Origin: an uncultured Pseudomonadota bacterium
GTDB taxonomy: Bacteria; Pseudomonadota; Gammaproteobacteria; Steroidobacterales; Steroidobacteraceae
Direction of reading: 5' to 3'
DNA: 64,000 nucleotides
NCBI GenBank assembly: GCA_937920275.1
Contig: CALGVD010000136.1
Coordinates: forward strand, 90,645-154,644
Shown here in pieces: positions 1-11,990 of the stretch (positions are counted from its first letter, which is position 1; each line of letters opens with the position of its first letter). A program made the position numbers and the translations under genes. The notes beneath the pieces were generated by a model. It saw nothing but the letters and a program-made list of their open reading frames with translations. It did no database searches and had not been told where the DNA came from.

Positions 1-499
1 AGTAATGCCACACCGCGAGTACGGCGACGGGATACACGAGCCAGTGCAGCGTCTGCCAGCGTCGACCGAGGCGTCGCATCCATCGGTCTGTGGAGGTCAC
101 GGCGAGCGGTAGCAGGCCAAGCAGTGCCGTGGCGCCCACCCAGATGAAAGGCCGCTTGACGAGTTCGCGGCCGAGATCGCGCAGGTCGAGATCGAGTTCG
201 AGCACGATATAGATGATCAGATGCAGGGCCGCGTAGGCGAAGGTCCAGAGGCCCAGCATCCTGCGGATGCGCAACCAGCGGGGATCGCCCGTCAACGCGC
301 GCGCGGGCGACACCATGAGGGTGATCATCACGAGGTTGAGCGCGGTCTTGCCGGTCACATGGGTGAGCTCGCGGATCGGGTTCGGTCCGAGCGATTGCCC
401 CGCGACCCCGAAGGCGCCGGCGATCAGCAGCGCCAACGGAGCGGCAGCGAGCGCGAAGACCCAGATTTTGGGCGGCGGCGGAACGCCGAGCTTGCCCAT
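1..499 (-). CDS. msrQ: MsrQ heme-binding membrane subunit of MsrPQ (partial)
   Basis: Membrane partner that passes electrons from the quinone pool to MsrP for repair of periplasmic methionine sulfoxide. The start is ATG at 499, ten bases after the msrP stop, and the frame stays open to the window edge, so about 166 residues are present and the C-terminus lies outside. Visible are a first hydrophobic segment (about residues 12-32), a GKTALNL/MVSPAR stretch, a helix beginning LWTFAYAALHLIIYIV with its histidine, and near the edge WQTLHWLVYPVAVLAVWHY, whose histidines match the heme-ligand pattern of the ferric-reductase-like YedZ/MsrQ family. Adjacency to msrP makes the call firm. Confidence 0.93.
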   Translation of the reverse strand, partial: MGKLGVPPPPKIWVFALAAAPLALLIAGAFGVAGQSLGPNPIRELTHVTGKTALNLVMITLMVSPARALTGDPRWLRIRRMLGLWTFAYAALHLIIYIVLELDLDLRDLGRELVKRPFIWVGATALLGLLPLAVTSTDRWMRRLGRRWQTLHWLVYPVAVLAVWHY

Positions 500-509
500 C
501 TGGCCGGCG

Positions 510-1499
510 TCAGTAGAAGCGGCGCAGGTCGAGACCCCGGTAGAGACCGGCGACCTCGGCGGCATAACCGTTGAACGGCAAGGTATCGATGCGCGGTGCG
601 AGGAAATTCGCACCGATGCGCCGCTCTTTGGCCTGGCTCCAGCGCGGGTGATCGACGGCCGGGTTGACGTTGGCGAAGAAACCGTACTCGTCGGGTGCCA
701 TCTGGTTCCAACTGGTGCGAGGCTGGCGCTCGGTGAAGCGGATCCGGACGATCGACTTGATGCTCTTGAAGCCGTATTTCCAAGGCACGATCAGGCGCAG
801 CGGTGCGCCGCTCTGGTTCGGCAGCCACCGTCCGTAGAGCCCGACCACGAGGAGACTGAGCGGATGGACGGCCTCGTCGATACGCAGTCCCTCGACGTAA
901 GGCCAATCGAGGACGCGGCTGCGTTGACCCGGCATCTGTCGCGGGTCGAGCAGCGTGGTGAACTCGACGAACTTGGCCCGCGAAGTGGGGCGGAAGCGCT
1001 TGAGGAGATCGCCGAGCGGTATGCCGAGCCACGGCACGATCCGCGACCAGGCTTCGACGCAACGGAACCGGTAGACACGCTCTTCGAGCGCATGCGGCTT
1101 GAGGATGTCCTCGAGTGTGAACCGACCGGTGACCTCGGCTTCACCGGCGATCTCGACGCTCCAAGGTCGAGTCTTCAGGCCTTGGGCGTTCTCCAACGGG
1201 TCGGTCTTGTCGAGTCCGAACTCGTAGAAATTGTTGTAGGTGGTGATGTCTTCCCAAGAGTTCGGCGCCTCGCGCACCGACCACCGGGCGTTGCGGGTGA
1301 ACGCGGGCACAGGCCGCGGACCTGTGGCAGCCCCGGTCGATGCAGGTCGTGACGACTGGGCGAGGGCTTCCGGCGGCACCGGTAGACCGGAGGCCACGGC
1401 GGAGGCGCAGAGCACGGAGATTATGCGGCGCCGGCTGAAATCGGTCGTCTCGGCCGGGATTTCGCTGGGTTTGATCGGGTTCAGCTTATTGAAATCCAT
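510..1499 (-). CDS. msrP: MsrP protein-methionine-sulfoxide reductase, molybdopterin catalytic subunit
   Basis: Periplasmic molybdoenzyme (formerly YedY) that reduces methionine sulfoxide in oxidised envelope proteins; 329 residues, normal family length. The N-terminus holds a twin-arginine signal ([10 protein letters not shown], residues 21-30) followed by a hydrophobic stretch and an ALAQ cleavage region near 45-48, as expected for a cofactor-loaded Tat substrate. C147 in the [10 protein letters not shown] motif matches the cysteine that ligates molybdenum in the sulfite-oxidase fold. msrQ follows ten bases downstream, so the two form an operon. Confidence 0.96.
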   Translation of the reverse strand: MDFNKLNPIKPSEIPAETTDFSRRRIISVLCASAVASGLPVPPEALAQSSRPASTGAATGPRPVPAFTRNARWSVREAPNSWEDITTYNNFYEFGLDKTDPLENAQGLKTRPWSVEIAGEAEVTGRFTLEDILKPHALEERVYRFRCVEAWSRIVPWLGIPLGDLLKRFRPTSRAKFVEFTTLLDPRQMPGQRSRVLDWPYVEGLRIDEAVHPLSLLVVGLYGRWLPNQSGAPLRLIVPWKYGFKSIKSIVRIRFTERQPRTSWNQMAPDEYGFFANVNPAVDHPRWSQAKERRIGANFLAPRIDTLPFNGYAAEVAGLYRGLDLRRFY

Positions 1500-1512
1500 T
1501 TAAATCAGCCTC

Positions 1513-2196
1513 TTAGAGCCAGTACTTGAACTCAACCGGAAGATCCGATGCGAGCGCTCTCAGCCGCGGTGGCGGGTTCACCAAGACCGCTTTGTCCACC
1601 AGCCTCAGGTGAGGCAGGTCGGGTCGCGAGTTGCCGTACCCCATGATACGCCGTCCCGGGTGGGCCGCAGCCAAGCGCCGCAACTGACGGGCTTTCTCTT
1701 CGTCGCGGACGTTGGGCGACGACAGGCGACCATCGAGCCGCACACCGTCCCAGGCGACTTGGCTGCAGATATGGGCGTCGAAACCCAGCACCGATGCGAG
1801 TTCCGGAACATACAGGTCGACCGTGGCGCTCATCAGGACCAGCCGATCGCCGGCGGCCCGATGCTGCGCGATGGCGGCCAGCGCTTCGGGGAACACCCCG
1901 CGGGCGAGCAACCGAGGCACCCAGACCGCGGTCCAAGCGCGGATCTCCTCCTGCGAAGCCCCGCCCATCACGCTGCGGATGACACGGCCTTTGAGTTCGC
2001 CATGGTCGGCCCGCCGAAGCGCGAAACGCAGCAGGGTCGGCAAGACGCCGAGGTAGCCGAGCAGTCGCCACGGGCGCCGGCAAGCGAAACCGAACACATA
2101 ACCCGCCAGTGTGTCGCGACGGGTGATCGTGCCGTCGAGGTCGAACACCACCAACTGCGGCAGGAAAGGGCGCGGAGGCGGATCCGGGTCGATCAT
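1513..2196 (-). CDS. HAD-superfamily hydrolase, subfamily IB (SerB-like phosphatase)
   Basis: Soluble phosphatase-type protein of 227 residues. Motif I is FDLDGT (nucleophile D19, acid D21), motif II is the LMSAT segment, and motif IV is YGNSRPDLPHL, where an Asn stands in one position that is often Asp in the GYGDS consensus. This pattern fits the HAD-IB family related to phosphoserine phosphatase; the substrate is unknown. Start ATG at 2196 is preferred because the frame upstream only reads antisense acnA, and an AGGGG sits about 8 bases before it. It lies 19 bases downstream of acnA on the same strand, so co-transcription is likely. Confidence 0.8.
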   Translation of the reverse strand: MIDPDPPPRPFLPQLVVFDLDGTITRRDTLAGYVFGFACRRPWRLLGYLGVLPTLLRFALRRADHGELKGRVIRSVMGGASQEEIRAWTAVWVPRLLARGVFPEALAAIAQHRAAGDRLVLMSATVDLYVPELASVLGFDAHICSQVAWDGVRLDGRLSSPNVRDEEKARQLRRLAAAHPGRRIMGYGNSRPDLPHLRLVDKAVLVNPPPRLRALASDLPVEFKYWL

Positions 2197-2215
2197 CCTC
2201 GCGGCCCCTGACGGC

Positions 2216-4906
<2,691 letters not shown>

Positions 4907-4960
4907 GTGTCGAACCCCTGTGGAAACGTAAGGCCGTGCAAGATCTGCGCGGCGACGGTG

Positions 4961-4966
4961 ATTATA
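4961..4966 (-). promoter_or_regulatory. Candidate -10 element for acnA
   Basis: A perfect TATAAT lies on the minus strand 55-60 bases before the acnA start and overlaps the mnmA stop codon (TAA). No good -35 is present at 17 bases; the nearest candidate, TTGGGC, is 19 bases upstream. It would allow acnA to be transcribed separately from mnmA. Only motif match and position support it. Confidence 0.35.
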
Positions 4967-6026
4967 TCGCCTCGATCACCGCACCGCCCAAGCAGCGCTC
5001 CCCCGCATACAGCACCACCGATTGGCCGGGGGTCGCCGCGCGTTGTGGCTCGGCGAAATCGATCTCCAGGCGGCCTTCGGGCTGCAGCGAGACCGCGCAG
5101 GGTTGGTCCGTCTGGCGGTAGCGGATCTTGGCAGCAGCCGTGAAATCGGCATCGGGCGTCGCCATCAGCCAGTGGGCACCGAGCGTGCGGAGTCTGCGGC
5201 TCATGAGCAGGGGATGGTTGTGCTCCTGCACCACGATCAAAGCGTTGCGCGCGGGATCCTTGCGGGCGACATACCACGGCGCCTCTGGAAGGTCGCGCAG
5301 GCCGCCGATGCCGAGGCCGCCGCGTTGCCCCAGGGTGTGGAACGGCAGCCCGCGGTGTTGGCCGAGCACGCGGCCGTCCGCGGATTCGATCGGCCCCGGG
5401 GTGTCGGGCAGGTGCTGGGCGAGGAATTCGCGGAAGGGACGCTCGCCGATGAAGCAGATGCCGGTGCTGTCTTTCTTGTCATGGACCGGCAGCCCGGCCG
5501 CGCGGGCGCGCCGACGCACCTCGCTCTTGTCGATCTCGCCGAGCGGGAAGAGGGCGGCATCGAGCTGTTGCGGCGAGATCGCGTGCAGGAAGTAGGACTG
5601 GTCTTTGGCGGCGTCGACGGCTTTGTGCAGCTCCGGGCCGCCCTGGCCGTCGATGCGCCGCGCGTAGTGCCCGGTGGCGAAGCGCTCGGCACCCAAGCGC
5701 CTAGCATGGGTCAGACAGACGCCGAACTTGATCTCGCGATTGCACAGCACATCGGGGTTCGGTGTGCGGCCAGCGCGATGCTCGGCGAGGAAGTCCGCGA
5801 ACACCTGACGGCGATACTCGGCCGCGAAATCCACCTTGTGCAGGGGGATGCCGAGTTCGCGACACACGGCGCGGGCGTCCTGGAAATCCTGTGCGGTGGT
5901 GCAGTAGGCGTCATCCTCGTCCCAATTCGACATGAACAGGCCTTCGACCTCGTGACCCTGCTGACGCAGCGATAGCGCTGCGACCGCCGAGTCGACGCCG
6001 CCCGAAAGCCCGACGATGATCTTCAT
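4962..6026 (-). CDS. mnmA: tRNA-specific 2-thiouridylase MnmA
   Basis: Cytoplasmic enzyme that installs the 2-thio group of mnm5s2U34 in tRNA-Lys, -Glu and -Gln using sulfur relayed from the Tus system. It has 354 residues, full length. The PP-loop ATP site is [11 protein letters not shown] at residues 6-16. The catalytic cysteines are those of [10 protein letters not shown] and TGICFIGER, which form the transient disulfide. Start ATG at 6026 ([10 protein letters not shown]) is fixed by the PP-loop position. It lies 43 bases downstream of purB on the same strand, a neighbour pairing common in gammaproteobacteria. Confidence 0.97.
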   Translation of the reverse strand: MKIIVGLSGGVDSAVAALSLRQQGHEVEGLFMSNWDEDDAYCTTAQDFQDARAVCRELGIPLHKVDFAAEYRRQVFADFLAEHRAGRTPNPDVLCNREIKFGVCLTHARRLGAERFATGHYARRIDGQGGPELHKAVDAAKDQSYFLHAISPQQLDAALFPLGEIDKSEVRRRARAAGLPVHDKKDSTGICFIGERPFREFLAQHLPDTPGPIESADGRVLGQHRGLPFHTLGQRGGLGIGGLRDLPEAPWYVARKDPARNALIVVQEHNHPLLMSRRLRTLGAHWLMATPDADFTAAAKIRYRQTDQPCAVSLQPEGRLEIDFAEPQRAATPGQSVVLYAGERCLGGAVIEAI

Positions 6027-6069
6027 GGCGACGGTCCGCGGCCGGGACGATCCGGTGTCACGGTGGCGC

Positions 6070-7470
6070 TCAGACCCGCTGGCCGCCTGCGGGGAGGCCT
6101 GCCTGTCCGATCGCGAGCTCGCTCGCGAGCCCGAGATAGTCGGCGGGACGCAGAGCCGAGAGTCGCGCGCGATCGGCCTCGGGCAGCGGCAGCGATGCGA
6201 CGAACTCACGGTACAGCGTCTGATCGATGCGTCGACCGCGAGTGAAATCTTTGAGAAGCTCGTAGCCGTCGGCGACACCGGCCGCCCGAAGGACGGTCTG
6301 CACCGCCTCACCCAAGACCTCCCAAGCGTCATCGAGATCGGCTGCGATGCGTTGCGGGTCCGGGGCGACCTTGCCGAGGCCGCGCTGCAGCGCGCGCCAC
6401 GCGATCAGGGAGTGCGCGAGCGCGACGCCGAGGTTGCGCAGCACGGTGGAGTCGGTGAGGTCGCGCTGCCAACGCGACACCGGTAACTTCTCGGCGAAAT
6501 GGCGCAGCAGCGCGTTGGCGATGCCGAGGTTGCCCTCTGCGTTCTCGAAGTCGATGGGGTTCACCTTGTGCGGCATCGTAGAAGAGCCGACCTCGCCCGC
6601 CACCGCTCGCTGACGCAGATAGCCGAGACTGATGTAGCCCCAGGCGTCCCTCGAGAAATCGATGAGCACGACATTGAGGGCGGCCAATGCGTCGCAGTAC
6701 TCGGCGATCCAGTCGTGCGGTTCGATCTGCGTCGTGGCCGCTGCGTACTCGAGCCCGAGGCCGTTGACGAACCGCCTTGAGATGGCCGGCCAATCCGCCT
6801 GTGGAGCGGCGGCGACATGGGCGTTGAAGTTGCCGACGGCACCGTTCCATTTCCCGCGGGCGATGACCGCCGCCCAGCGAGTTTCGGCCCGTTCGAGACG
6901 CGCGGCCACATTGGCGAACTCTTTGCCTAGTGTGGTGGGGCTCGCCGTCTGTCCGTGTGTCCGCGAGAGCATCGCGAGCGCGGCGTGGTCGCGGGCGAGA
7001 CCTTGCAGGTGTTGGAGGACTTGGGCGGTGACCTGCAGCGCTTCCTGTCGGGCTTCGACCAACATGAGCGCGTAGGCAAGGTTGTTGATGTCTTCGGAGG
7101 TGCAACCGAAATGGACGAGTTCGAGGGCGGCGGGAGCGGCGCCCGCGGCGGTGAGTTGATCGCGGACGAAGTATTCGACGGCCTTCACATCGTGGTTGGT
7201 GCGTTGCTCGAGGGCTTTCACCGCCGCCGCTGCAGACGCTGGGGGGTCGCGGGAGAGACCCGTCGCGACCGCTAGCAGCGCCGGGGACAGCGTTGCGGTG
7301 GCTGGCAGTCCGGCAGGCTGCTCTGTGGCGAGTGCCAAGAGCCACGCCGCCTCGATGCGGATGCGATGGCGGATCAGCGCCGATTCGGAGAGATGCACCC
7401 GCAGGACATCGGTGCTGCGGGCGTAGCGACCGTCGACCGGCGAGAGGGCGAGAAGGGGGTCGATCTGCAT
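6070..7470 (-). CDS. purB: Adenylosuccinate lyase PurB
   Basis: Purine-biosynthesis lyase acting on SAICAR and adenylosuccinate, releasing fumarate. 466 residues, close to the E. coli enzyme and of the same subtype. The N-terminus LLALSPVDGRYA and the fumarate-lyase signature GSSTMPHKVNPIDFENAEGN (catalytic Ser in the flexible loop) are intact. Start ATG at 7470 (MQIDPLLALSPVDGRY) gives the standard N-terminus; an in-frame ATG at 7488 would add six residues. A TACAAT on the minus strand at 7504-7509 could be its -10 element. Confidence 0.97.
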   Translation of the reverse strand: MQIDPLLALSPVDGRYARSTDVLRVHLSESALIRHRIRIEAAWLLALATEQPAGLPATATLSPALLAVATGLSRDPPASAAAAVKALEQRTNHDVKAVEYFVRDQLTAAGAAPAALELVHFGCTSEDINNLAYALMLVEARQEALQVTAQVLQHLQGLARDHAALAMLSRTHGQTASPTTLGKEFANVAARLERAETRWAAVIARGKWNGAVGNFNAHVAAAPQADWPAISRRFVNGLGLEYAAATTQIEPHDWIAEYCDALAALNVVLIDFSRDAWGYISLGYLRQRAVAGEVGSSTMPHKVNPIDFENAEGNLGIANALLRHFAEKLPVSRWQRDLTDSTVLRNLGVALAHSLIAWRALQRGLGKVAPDPQRIAADLDDAWEVLGEAVQTVLRAAGVADGYELLKDFTRGRRIDQTLYREFVASLPLPEADRARLSALRPADYLGLASELAIGQAGLPAGGQRV

Positions 7471-7556
7471 GCGTGGACCGGCTGTCATCCGTGTAATATC
7501 GTGATTGTAGCGCACCCGGCATCGCGGGCTTTTACCTCCTCTGATCGGATACCTCC

Positions 7557-8228
7557 TTGAGCCTCATCACACCTGCCGCCTTGGATCCGATCGCCCTGCG
7601 CGATCTCATCCAGCGCCGGGTGAGTCCCGGGCCAGCGCCGCAGCCGCTGCGCGATTGGCGCCGACTCAGCAGCGCGACCTCCCGTCCGATCGATCTCGCC
7701 GATCTCTTCGATCGCCCCCCGCTGCCGGCCGCCGTGCTGATGCCGATCATCGATCGTCCACAAGGTCTGAGCGTGCTGCTCACCCGCCGGGCGAGCCATC
7801 TGCCGCACCACGCCGGGCAGATCAGTTTTCCGGGTGGCCGGCTGGAGAGCGGCGACGCCGACGCTGCGGCGACCGCGTTGCGTGAGACCGAAGAGGAGAT
7901 CGGCCTCGATCGCCGTTTCATCTCCGTGGTGGGATACCTGCCCGATCACCTGATCCCGATCTCCGGCTATCGGGTCACGCCGGTGGTCTCGTTCGTCACG
8001 CCGGGGTTCGAACTCAAGACCGATCCCCGCGAAGTCGAGGAGGCCTTCGAGGTGCCGCTCGGATTCCTGCTGGACCCTGCAAACCATGTCCCGCGGCAAC
8101 GGGAGTACTCGGGTGTCTCCGTGGAGTTCATCGACATGCCTTTCGGTCCGCACCACATCTGGGGGGCGACCGCCGGGATGCTGTACACCCTTTACCGCCT
8201 GCTTTGCGGCGAAGGATCCGCGGCGTGA
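7557..8228 (+). CDS. Nudix hydrolase, CoA pyrophosphatase family
   Basis: 223-residue cytoplasmic hydrolase. The LLTRRASHLPHHAGQISFP segment followed by GGRLESGD...RETEEEIGL (about residues 72-123) combines the CoA-pyrophosphatase family signature with the Nudix box, including the metal-binding REtEEEIG. Related enzymes split CoA or acyl-CoA into phosphopantetheine compounds and 3',5'-ADP. The likely start is TTG at 7557, with no clear ribosome site; an in-frame GTG at 7620 is possible. Its stop overlaps the mazG start by 4 bases, so two house-cleaning pyrophosphatases are translationally coupled. Confidence 0.88.
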   Translation: MSLITPAALDPIALRDLIQRRVSPGPAPQPLRDWRRLSSATSRPIDLADLFDRPPLPAAVLMPIIDRPQGLSVLLTRRASHLPHHAGQISFPGGRLESGDADAAATALRETEEEIGLDRRFISVVGYLPDHLIPISGYRVTPVVSFVTPGFELKTDPREVEEAFEVPLGFLLDPANHVPRQREYSGVSVEFIDMPFGPHHIWGATAGMLYTLYRLLCGEGSAA

Positions 8229-9007
8229 GCGAGCCGTTGCAACGACTGCTCGGCGTGATGCGTCGGCTGCGCGATCCGCAGAGCGGCTGCGCGTGGGACC
8301 GGGCGCAGACGATGGCGAGCATCATGCCGCACACGCTCGAAGAGGCGCACGAACTGGCCGAGGTGGTCGCCGCGGGCGAGCCGTCGGCGATCCGCGACGA
8401 GCTCGGCGATCTGCTGTTCCAAGTGGTGTTCGTCGCGCGCATCGCCGAGGAACGTGGTGAGTTCGATTTCGATGCCGTCGCCACCGCGATCGCCGACAAG
8501 CTGGAACGACGCCACCCGCATGTCTTCGGCGAACGGACTGCGTTGTCCGCCGCGCAGCAATCGGACGCATGGGAAGGCCTCAAGGCGGCGGAGCGTGCCG
8601 CGGCGGGCGATGCCGGCGTGCTCGCGGGGGTCGCGCTGACGCTGCCGGGGCTGACCCGGGCGAACAAACTCTCGAAGCGTGCCGCCCGAGTCGGTTTCGA
8701 TTGGCCCGATGTCAGCGGCGTACGCGCGAAGGTCGACGAGGAACTCGGCGAGTTCGAGGCGACATTACGCGATCGGGAGCCTCGGGCCCGGCAAGAGGAC
8801 GAGCTCGGCGACCTGCTGTTCGCGATCGCGAGCTGGGCGCGGCACCTGGGGCTCGATCCCGAGGCCGCCCTGCGCGGCAGCAACGCGAAGTTCGAACGCC
8901 GATTCGCGTGCATGGAGGCTCTTGCCAAGGCGCGTGGTCTCGAGCTTGGCGCCCTCGATCTCGCCGCGTGGGAATCTCTATGGGCGGAGGCGAAGGCAGG
9001 CGGCTAG
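8225..9007 (+). CDS. mazG: Nucleoside triphosphate pyrophosphohydrolase MazG
   Basis: Hydrolyses NTPs and dNTPs to monophosphates and PPi. 260 residues, close to the 263 of E. coli MazG, with both tandem all-alpha repeats present: LEEAHELAE...RDELGDLLFQ in the first half and DEELGEFEA...EDELGDLLFAI in the second, each with the ExxE...ExxD metal site. The GTG start at 8225 overlaps the preceding Nudix stop (GTGA), which sets the start and implies coupled translation. Confidence 0.95.
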   Translation: MSEPLQRLLGVMRRLRDPQSGCAWDRAQTMASIMPHTLEEAHELAEVVAAGEPSAIRDELGDLLFQVVFVARIAEERGEFDFDAVATAIADKLERRHPHVFGERTALSAAQQSDAWEGLKAAERAAAGDAGVLAGVALTLPGLTRANKLSKRAARVGFDWPDVSGVRAKVDEELGEFEATLRDREPRARQEDELGDLLFAIASWARHLGLDPEAALRGSNAKFERRFACMEALAKARGLELGALDLAAWESLWAEAKAGG

Positions 9008-9016
9008 AATATCCCC

Positions 9017-10405
9017 GTGGATACCCCTAACTCAGCTCTATCGGGCGAATGGCGCCCCGACTCCTGGCAGGCTTTTCCGGCGCGACAGCAGCCGAACTAC
9101 CGGGACCGAACGGCACTCGATGCTGCGGTGGCGCAGCTCTCCCGATTGCCGCCCGTCGTGGTCTCGTGGGAGGTCGAACGCCTGCTCGCCGAGTTCGCCG
9201 CCGCCCAACGCGGCGAAAGGTTCCTGCTGCAGGGTGGAGACTGCGCAGAGAGCTTCGATGACTGCGATTCGAGCAGCATCGCCCAGCGTCTGAAGATATT
9301 GCTGCAGATGAGCCTGGTGCTCGTCCACGGCCTCAAACGCCCCATCATCCGCGTCGGCCGCATGGCCGGTCAGTACGCGAAGCCGCGTTCCGCCGATACC
9401 GAGACCCGCGACGGTGTGACCTTGCCTTCCTATCGTGGGGATATCGTCAATCGCCCGGAGTTCACGGAGCAGGCCAGAGAGCCCGATCCGACGCTGCTGC
9501 TGCGCGGCTACGAGCGTGCGGCGCTCACGCTGAACTTCATCCGGGCGTTGATCGACGGCGGTTTCGCGGATCTGCATCATCCGGAGTACTGGGACCTCGG
9601 TTTCGTCGGCCATTCGCCTTTCCGGATCGAGTACGAGCGCATCGTCACCTCGGTCGCCGATGGGCTCGAATTCTTCGAGACCATCAGTGCGAAGGAGGTC
9701 CACCAATCTTTGCGCACCGACTTCTACACCAGCCACGAAGCGTTGGTCCTCCACTACGAACAGGCCCAGACCCGCTTCATCGCGCGCCAGAACGCCTGGT
9801 ACAACCTCTCGACGCACATGCCATGGATCGGTATGCGGACCGCCGAGATCGGTGGGGCGCATGTCGAGTACTGCCGTGGCATCGCCAATCCGGTCGGGGT
9901 CAAGATCGGCGCCTCGATGGACAGCGATTGGTTGCAGCGGCTCGTGACCACGCTGAATCCCGAGAACATCCCCGGCAAGCTCGCGCTCATCCACCGCTTC
10001 GGCGCGCGGGACATCGAGTCGGCCTTGCCGCGAGCGATCGAAGCGGTGCGCGCCACCGGGCACCAAGTGCTCTGGATCTGCGATCCCATGCACGGCAATA
10101 CCGAGAGCGCACAGGGCGGCCTCAAGACCCGGCGCTTCGAGAACATCCTGCGGGAGCTCGATTCGGCGTTCCAGGTGCATGACGCGATGGGTTCGAGTCT
10201 CGGCGGCGTGCATATCGAGCTCACCGGCGAGGACGTCACCGAATGCACGGGGGGTGCGCGCGGCCTCGCCGATGAGGATCTGCAACGCGCGTATCGCTCC
10301 ACGGTGGATCCGCGGCTCAACTACGAACAATCTTTGGAACTGGCGATGCTCATCTCCCGGCGCGGTGGCACCCCGCGTCGCAGCACCCGTCGTCCTGCGC
10401 GCTGA
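9017..10405 (+). CDS. Class II 3-deoxy-7-phosphoheptulonate (DAHP) synthase
   Basis: First enzyme of the shikimate pathway, condensing phosphoenolpyruvate and erythrose 4-phosphate. 462 residues, the length of the plant/mycobacterial-like class II family, which is unrelated in detail to E. coli AroF/G/H. Diagnostic segments are LLQGGDCAESFDD (metal-ligand Cys), RVGRMAGQYAKPRS, STHMPWIGMRT and ICDPMHGNT. GTG start at 9017, nine bases after mazG, so it probably shares its transcript. It ends 17 bases from the convergent ScfR-type gene. Confidence 0.95.
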   Translation: MDTPNSALSGEWRPDSWQAFPARQQPNYRDRTALDAAVAQLSRLPPVVVSWEVERLLAEFAAAQRGERFLLQGGDCAESFDDCDSSSIAQRLKILLQMSLVLVHGLKRPIIRVGRMAGQYAKPRSADTETRDGVTLPSYRGDIVNRPEFTEQAREPDPTLLLRGYERAALTLNFIRALIDGGFADLHHPEYWDLGFVGHSPFRIEYERIVTSVADGLEFFETISAKEVHQSLRTDFYTSHEALVLHYEQAQTRFIARQNAWYNLSTHMPWIGMRTAEIGGAHVEYCRGIANPVGVKIGASMDSDWLQRLVTTLNPENIPGKLALIHRFGARDIESALPRAIEAVRATGHQVLWICDPMHGNTESAQGGLKTRRFENILRELDSAFQVHDAMGSSLGGVHIELTGEDVTECTGGARGLADEDLQRAYRSTVDPRLNYEQSLELAMLISRRGGTPRRSTRRPAR

Positions 10406-10422
10406 GGGCGAGCCGCCCCGGG

Positions 10423-11934
10423 TCAGCTGTCCTGATGGCCCGCGGTCGTGCAGGGGACGGTGCGCGGACAGCCGGAACCCCTCGGGCATATCGTGCTCGC
10501 CGGAGCCTCGAGCGCACGCGCAACCCAAGCGATGTTGAGCACATGGCTCACGGTGCGTATCGCCTCCGCGGCCGCTGGCGGGATCGCCGCATGGCCACCC
10601 CCGCGCCGACAGGCCTCCGCGACCTCTTCGACGAGCGCCATCGGATCGAGGCCTTGCGCTGCGAAAGCCGGTGCGAGATCGATGCCCACTGAGAGCACGT
10701 GAGAGGTCCCCGCGGCATCGCGGTCGCGCAGTGAGTGACAGCAGTAGAGGCGCGGCTCGATGCCGTCGTGCATGACCGAGATCTGCGAGACCGGCGGCAT
10801 CGGCGCGCGTCCCGGAACCTCATCGCGGAGCAAGCGGAACACCGCCCACTTCGGGCAGGGGTCGGGGACCACGCTCATGTTGCCCCAGGGCAGCGGGATG
10901 CCGTTGCCACGGTAGACGGCGCGGAGGTAACCCGGCTCATAGCCATCGAAGAAATGCCAATGCCGGTAGGGTGAAACTGCGGTCATGCGGCGCATCATCA
11001 CGGCGTTGGTGACCCCGAGGCGCGCGCCGGCCGAGAGTTCATGCTGCTCACGCACCAGGAACCGGCGGAACGGTTGGCGCGGGCAGAGCAGGGCGCCTGC
11101 GAACGCGCTGCACTCGAAATCACGCCACGCGAGCAGGACATCCTTCGGAGCCATCGCCGCTGCGCCACGCTGCATCGGTTCCTCGAGCCCGCTGCCGACG
11201 GCGCTGTGCGGCGGGACGGCGCCATCGCCGTTGTGAAGGATGCGATGTCCGATGAAGTAGGCCAGCGTGTACTTGAGCCGACCCTCGTGCTCCTGCAACC
11301 GGCGGTTGATGATCACGCTGCCCGGGGCTTCGAAACGGGCGCGCAACACCCGTTGGTCGGTCTGGCGGCGTTCGTCCTCGACCCAGCGGACGCTGAGTCC
11401 TGCGCCCGCGGCGATCGCCAGTATCTCCTCAAGACCGAGCGGCATGCGCCGTTTGCCGACCGATTCCGCCGCGCGCTCGATGTCGGGAAAGTCGTTCTGC
11501 CGGGTCTCCTGCCACACCCGTACCAAGAGGCGCGCGAACTGGGTGCCGCTGGTGCCGGTCTGCGCCAGCAGTTCCGGCAGCGCCGATTGCAGCAGTTCGC
11601 GTGAGAACAGGAACCCCGGTTCGAGCGACATCACCGGTAGTCCGCCGCGGGACCGACCGGTGGGTGTGGTTGCCTCGCTGGCGTCCGCCATCGACTCGCG
11701 ATCGAGGAACCAGTCGGCCGACTTCCCGAACACCGTGGCCAACACCGCGAGCATCGATGCCGAGGGGACCCGCTTGCCGGTCTCCACCATGCTGAGGTAG
11801 CTCACGGAAGGGGCGTGCTCGGCGTCCAACTGAACGCAACGCGCCGACAACTCTTCAAGTGTCAGGCCATTGCGTCGCCGCAGGCTGCGCAGACGGGAAC
11901 CGAGGAAATGCCCTTGTCTCAGCAAACCGGCCAT
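10423..11934 (-). CDS. ScfR/RamB/PrpR-type XRE-family transcriptional regulator
   Basis: 503-residue regulator. Residues about 10-65 form an XRE helix-turn-helix (LGSRLRSLRRRNGLTLEELS, SYLSMVETGKRVPS). The middle resembles the IrrE/ImmA-like domain, but its metal motif is degenerate (YFIGHRILHN). The C-terminal DUF2083-like region carries cysteines in PDPCPKW, LYCCHS and ICPRGSGC. Relatives include Corynebacterium RamB (glyoxylate genes) and mycobacterial PrpR (short-chain acyl-CoA sensing, with an Fe-S cluster reported). Divergence from aceB-aceA makes them the obvious target. ATG at 11934 overlaps the first of three operator-like repeats, which suggests autoregulation; no Shine-Dalgarno is visible. 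Confidence 0.88.
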   Translation of the reverse strand: MAGLLRQGHFLGSRLRSLRRRNGLTLEELSARCVQLDAEHAPSVSYLSMVETGKRVPSASMLAVLATVFGKSADWFLDRESMADASEATTPTGRSRGGLPVMSLEPGFLFSRELLQSALPELLAQTGTSGTQFARLLVRVWQETRQNDFPDIERAAESVGKRRMPLGLEEILAIAAGAGLSVRWVEDERRQTDQRVLRARFEAPGSVIINRRLQEHEGRLKYTLAYFIGHRILHNGDGAVPPHSAVGSGLEEPMQRGAAAMAPKDVLLAWRDFECSAFAGALLCPRQPFRRFLVREQHELSAGARLGVTNAVMMRRMTAVSPYRHWHFFDGYEPGYLRAVYRGNGIPLPWGNMSVVPDPCPKWAVFRLLRDEVPGRAPMPPVSQISVMHDGIEPRLYCCHSLRDRDAAGTSHVLSVGIDLAPAFAAQGLDPMALVEEVAEACRRGGGHAAIPPAAAEAIRTVSHVLNIAWVARALEAPASTICPRGSGCPRTVPCTTAGHQDS

Positions 11935-11975
11935 GTGAAATTCACACTGTAAAATTTCGATTGTGAAATTATTAC
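11934..11975. repeat. Three 14-bp-spaced operator-like repeats between scfR-type gene and aceB
   Basis: Three copies of a TGTgAAATT core begin at 11934, 11948 and 11962, exactly 14 bases apart. The first is a perfect palindrome, TGTGAA-A-TTCACA (11934-11946); the others (TGTAAAATTT and TGTGAAATTA) are half matches. They cover the start codon of the regulator gene and the -35 of the proposed aceB promoter, the position expected of a binding site for the regulator itself. Confidence 0.55.
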
Positions 11976-11990
11976 GCCTTTGCAGATAAG
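11961..11990 (+). promoter_or_regulatory. Candidate promoter of aceB
   Basis: TTGTGA (11961-11966) and GATAAG (11985-11990) are spaced by 18 bases, each 4 of 6 to consensus. Transcription would start only a few bases before the ATG at 12001, giving an almost leaderless aceB mRNA, consistent with the lack of a Shine-Dalgarno. Confidence 0.35.

Noticed and set aside
9038..10528. A 496-codon minus-strand frame antisense to the DAHP synthase gene
   Set aside because: Same shadow effect; the sense frame encodes an intact, recognisable enzyme.
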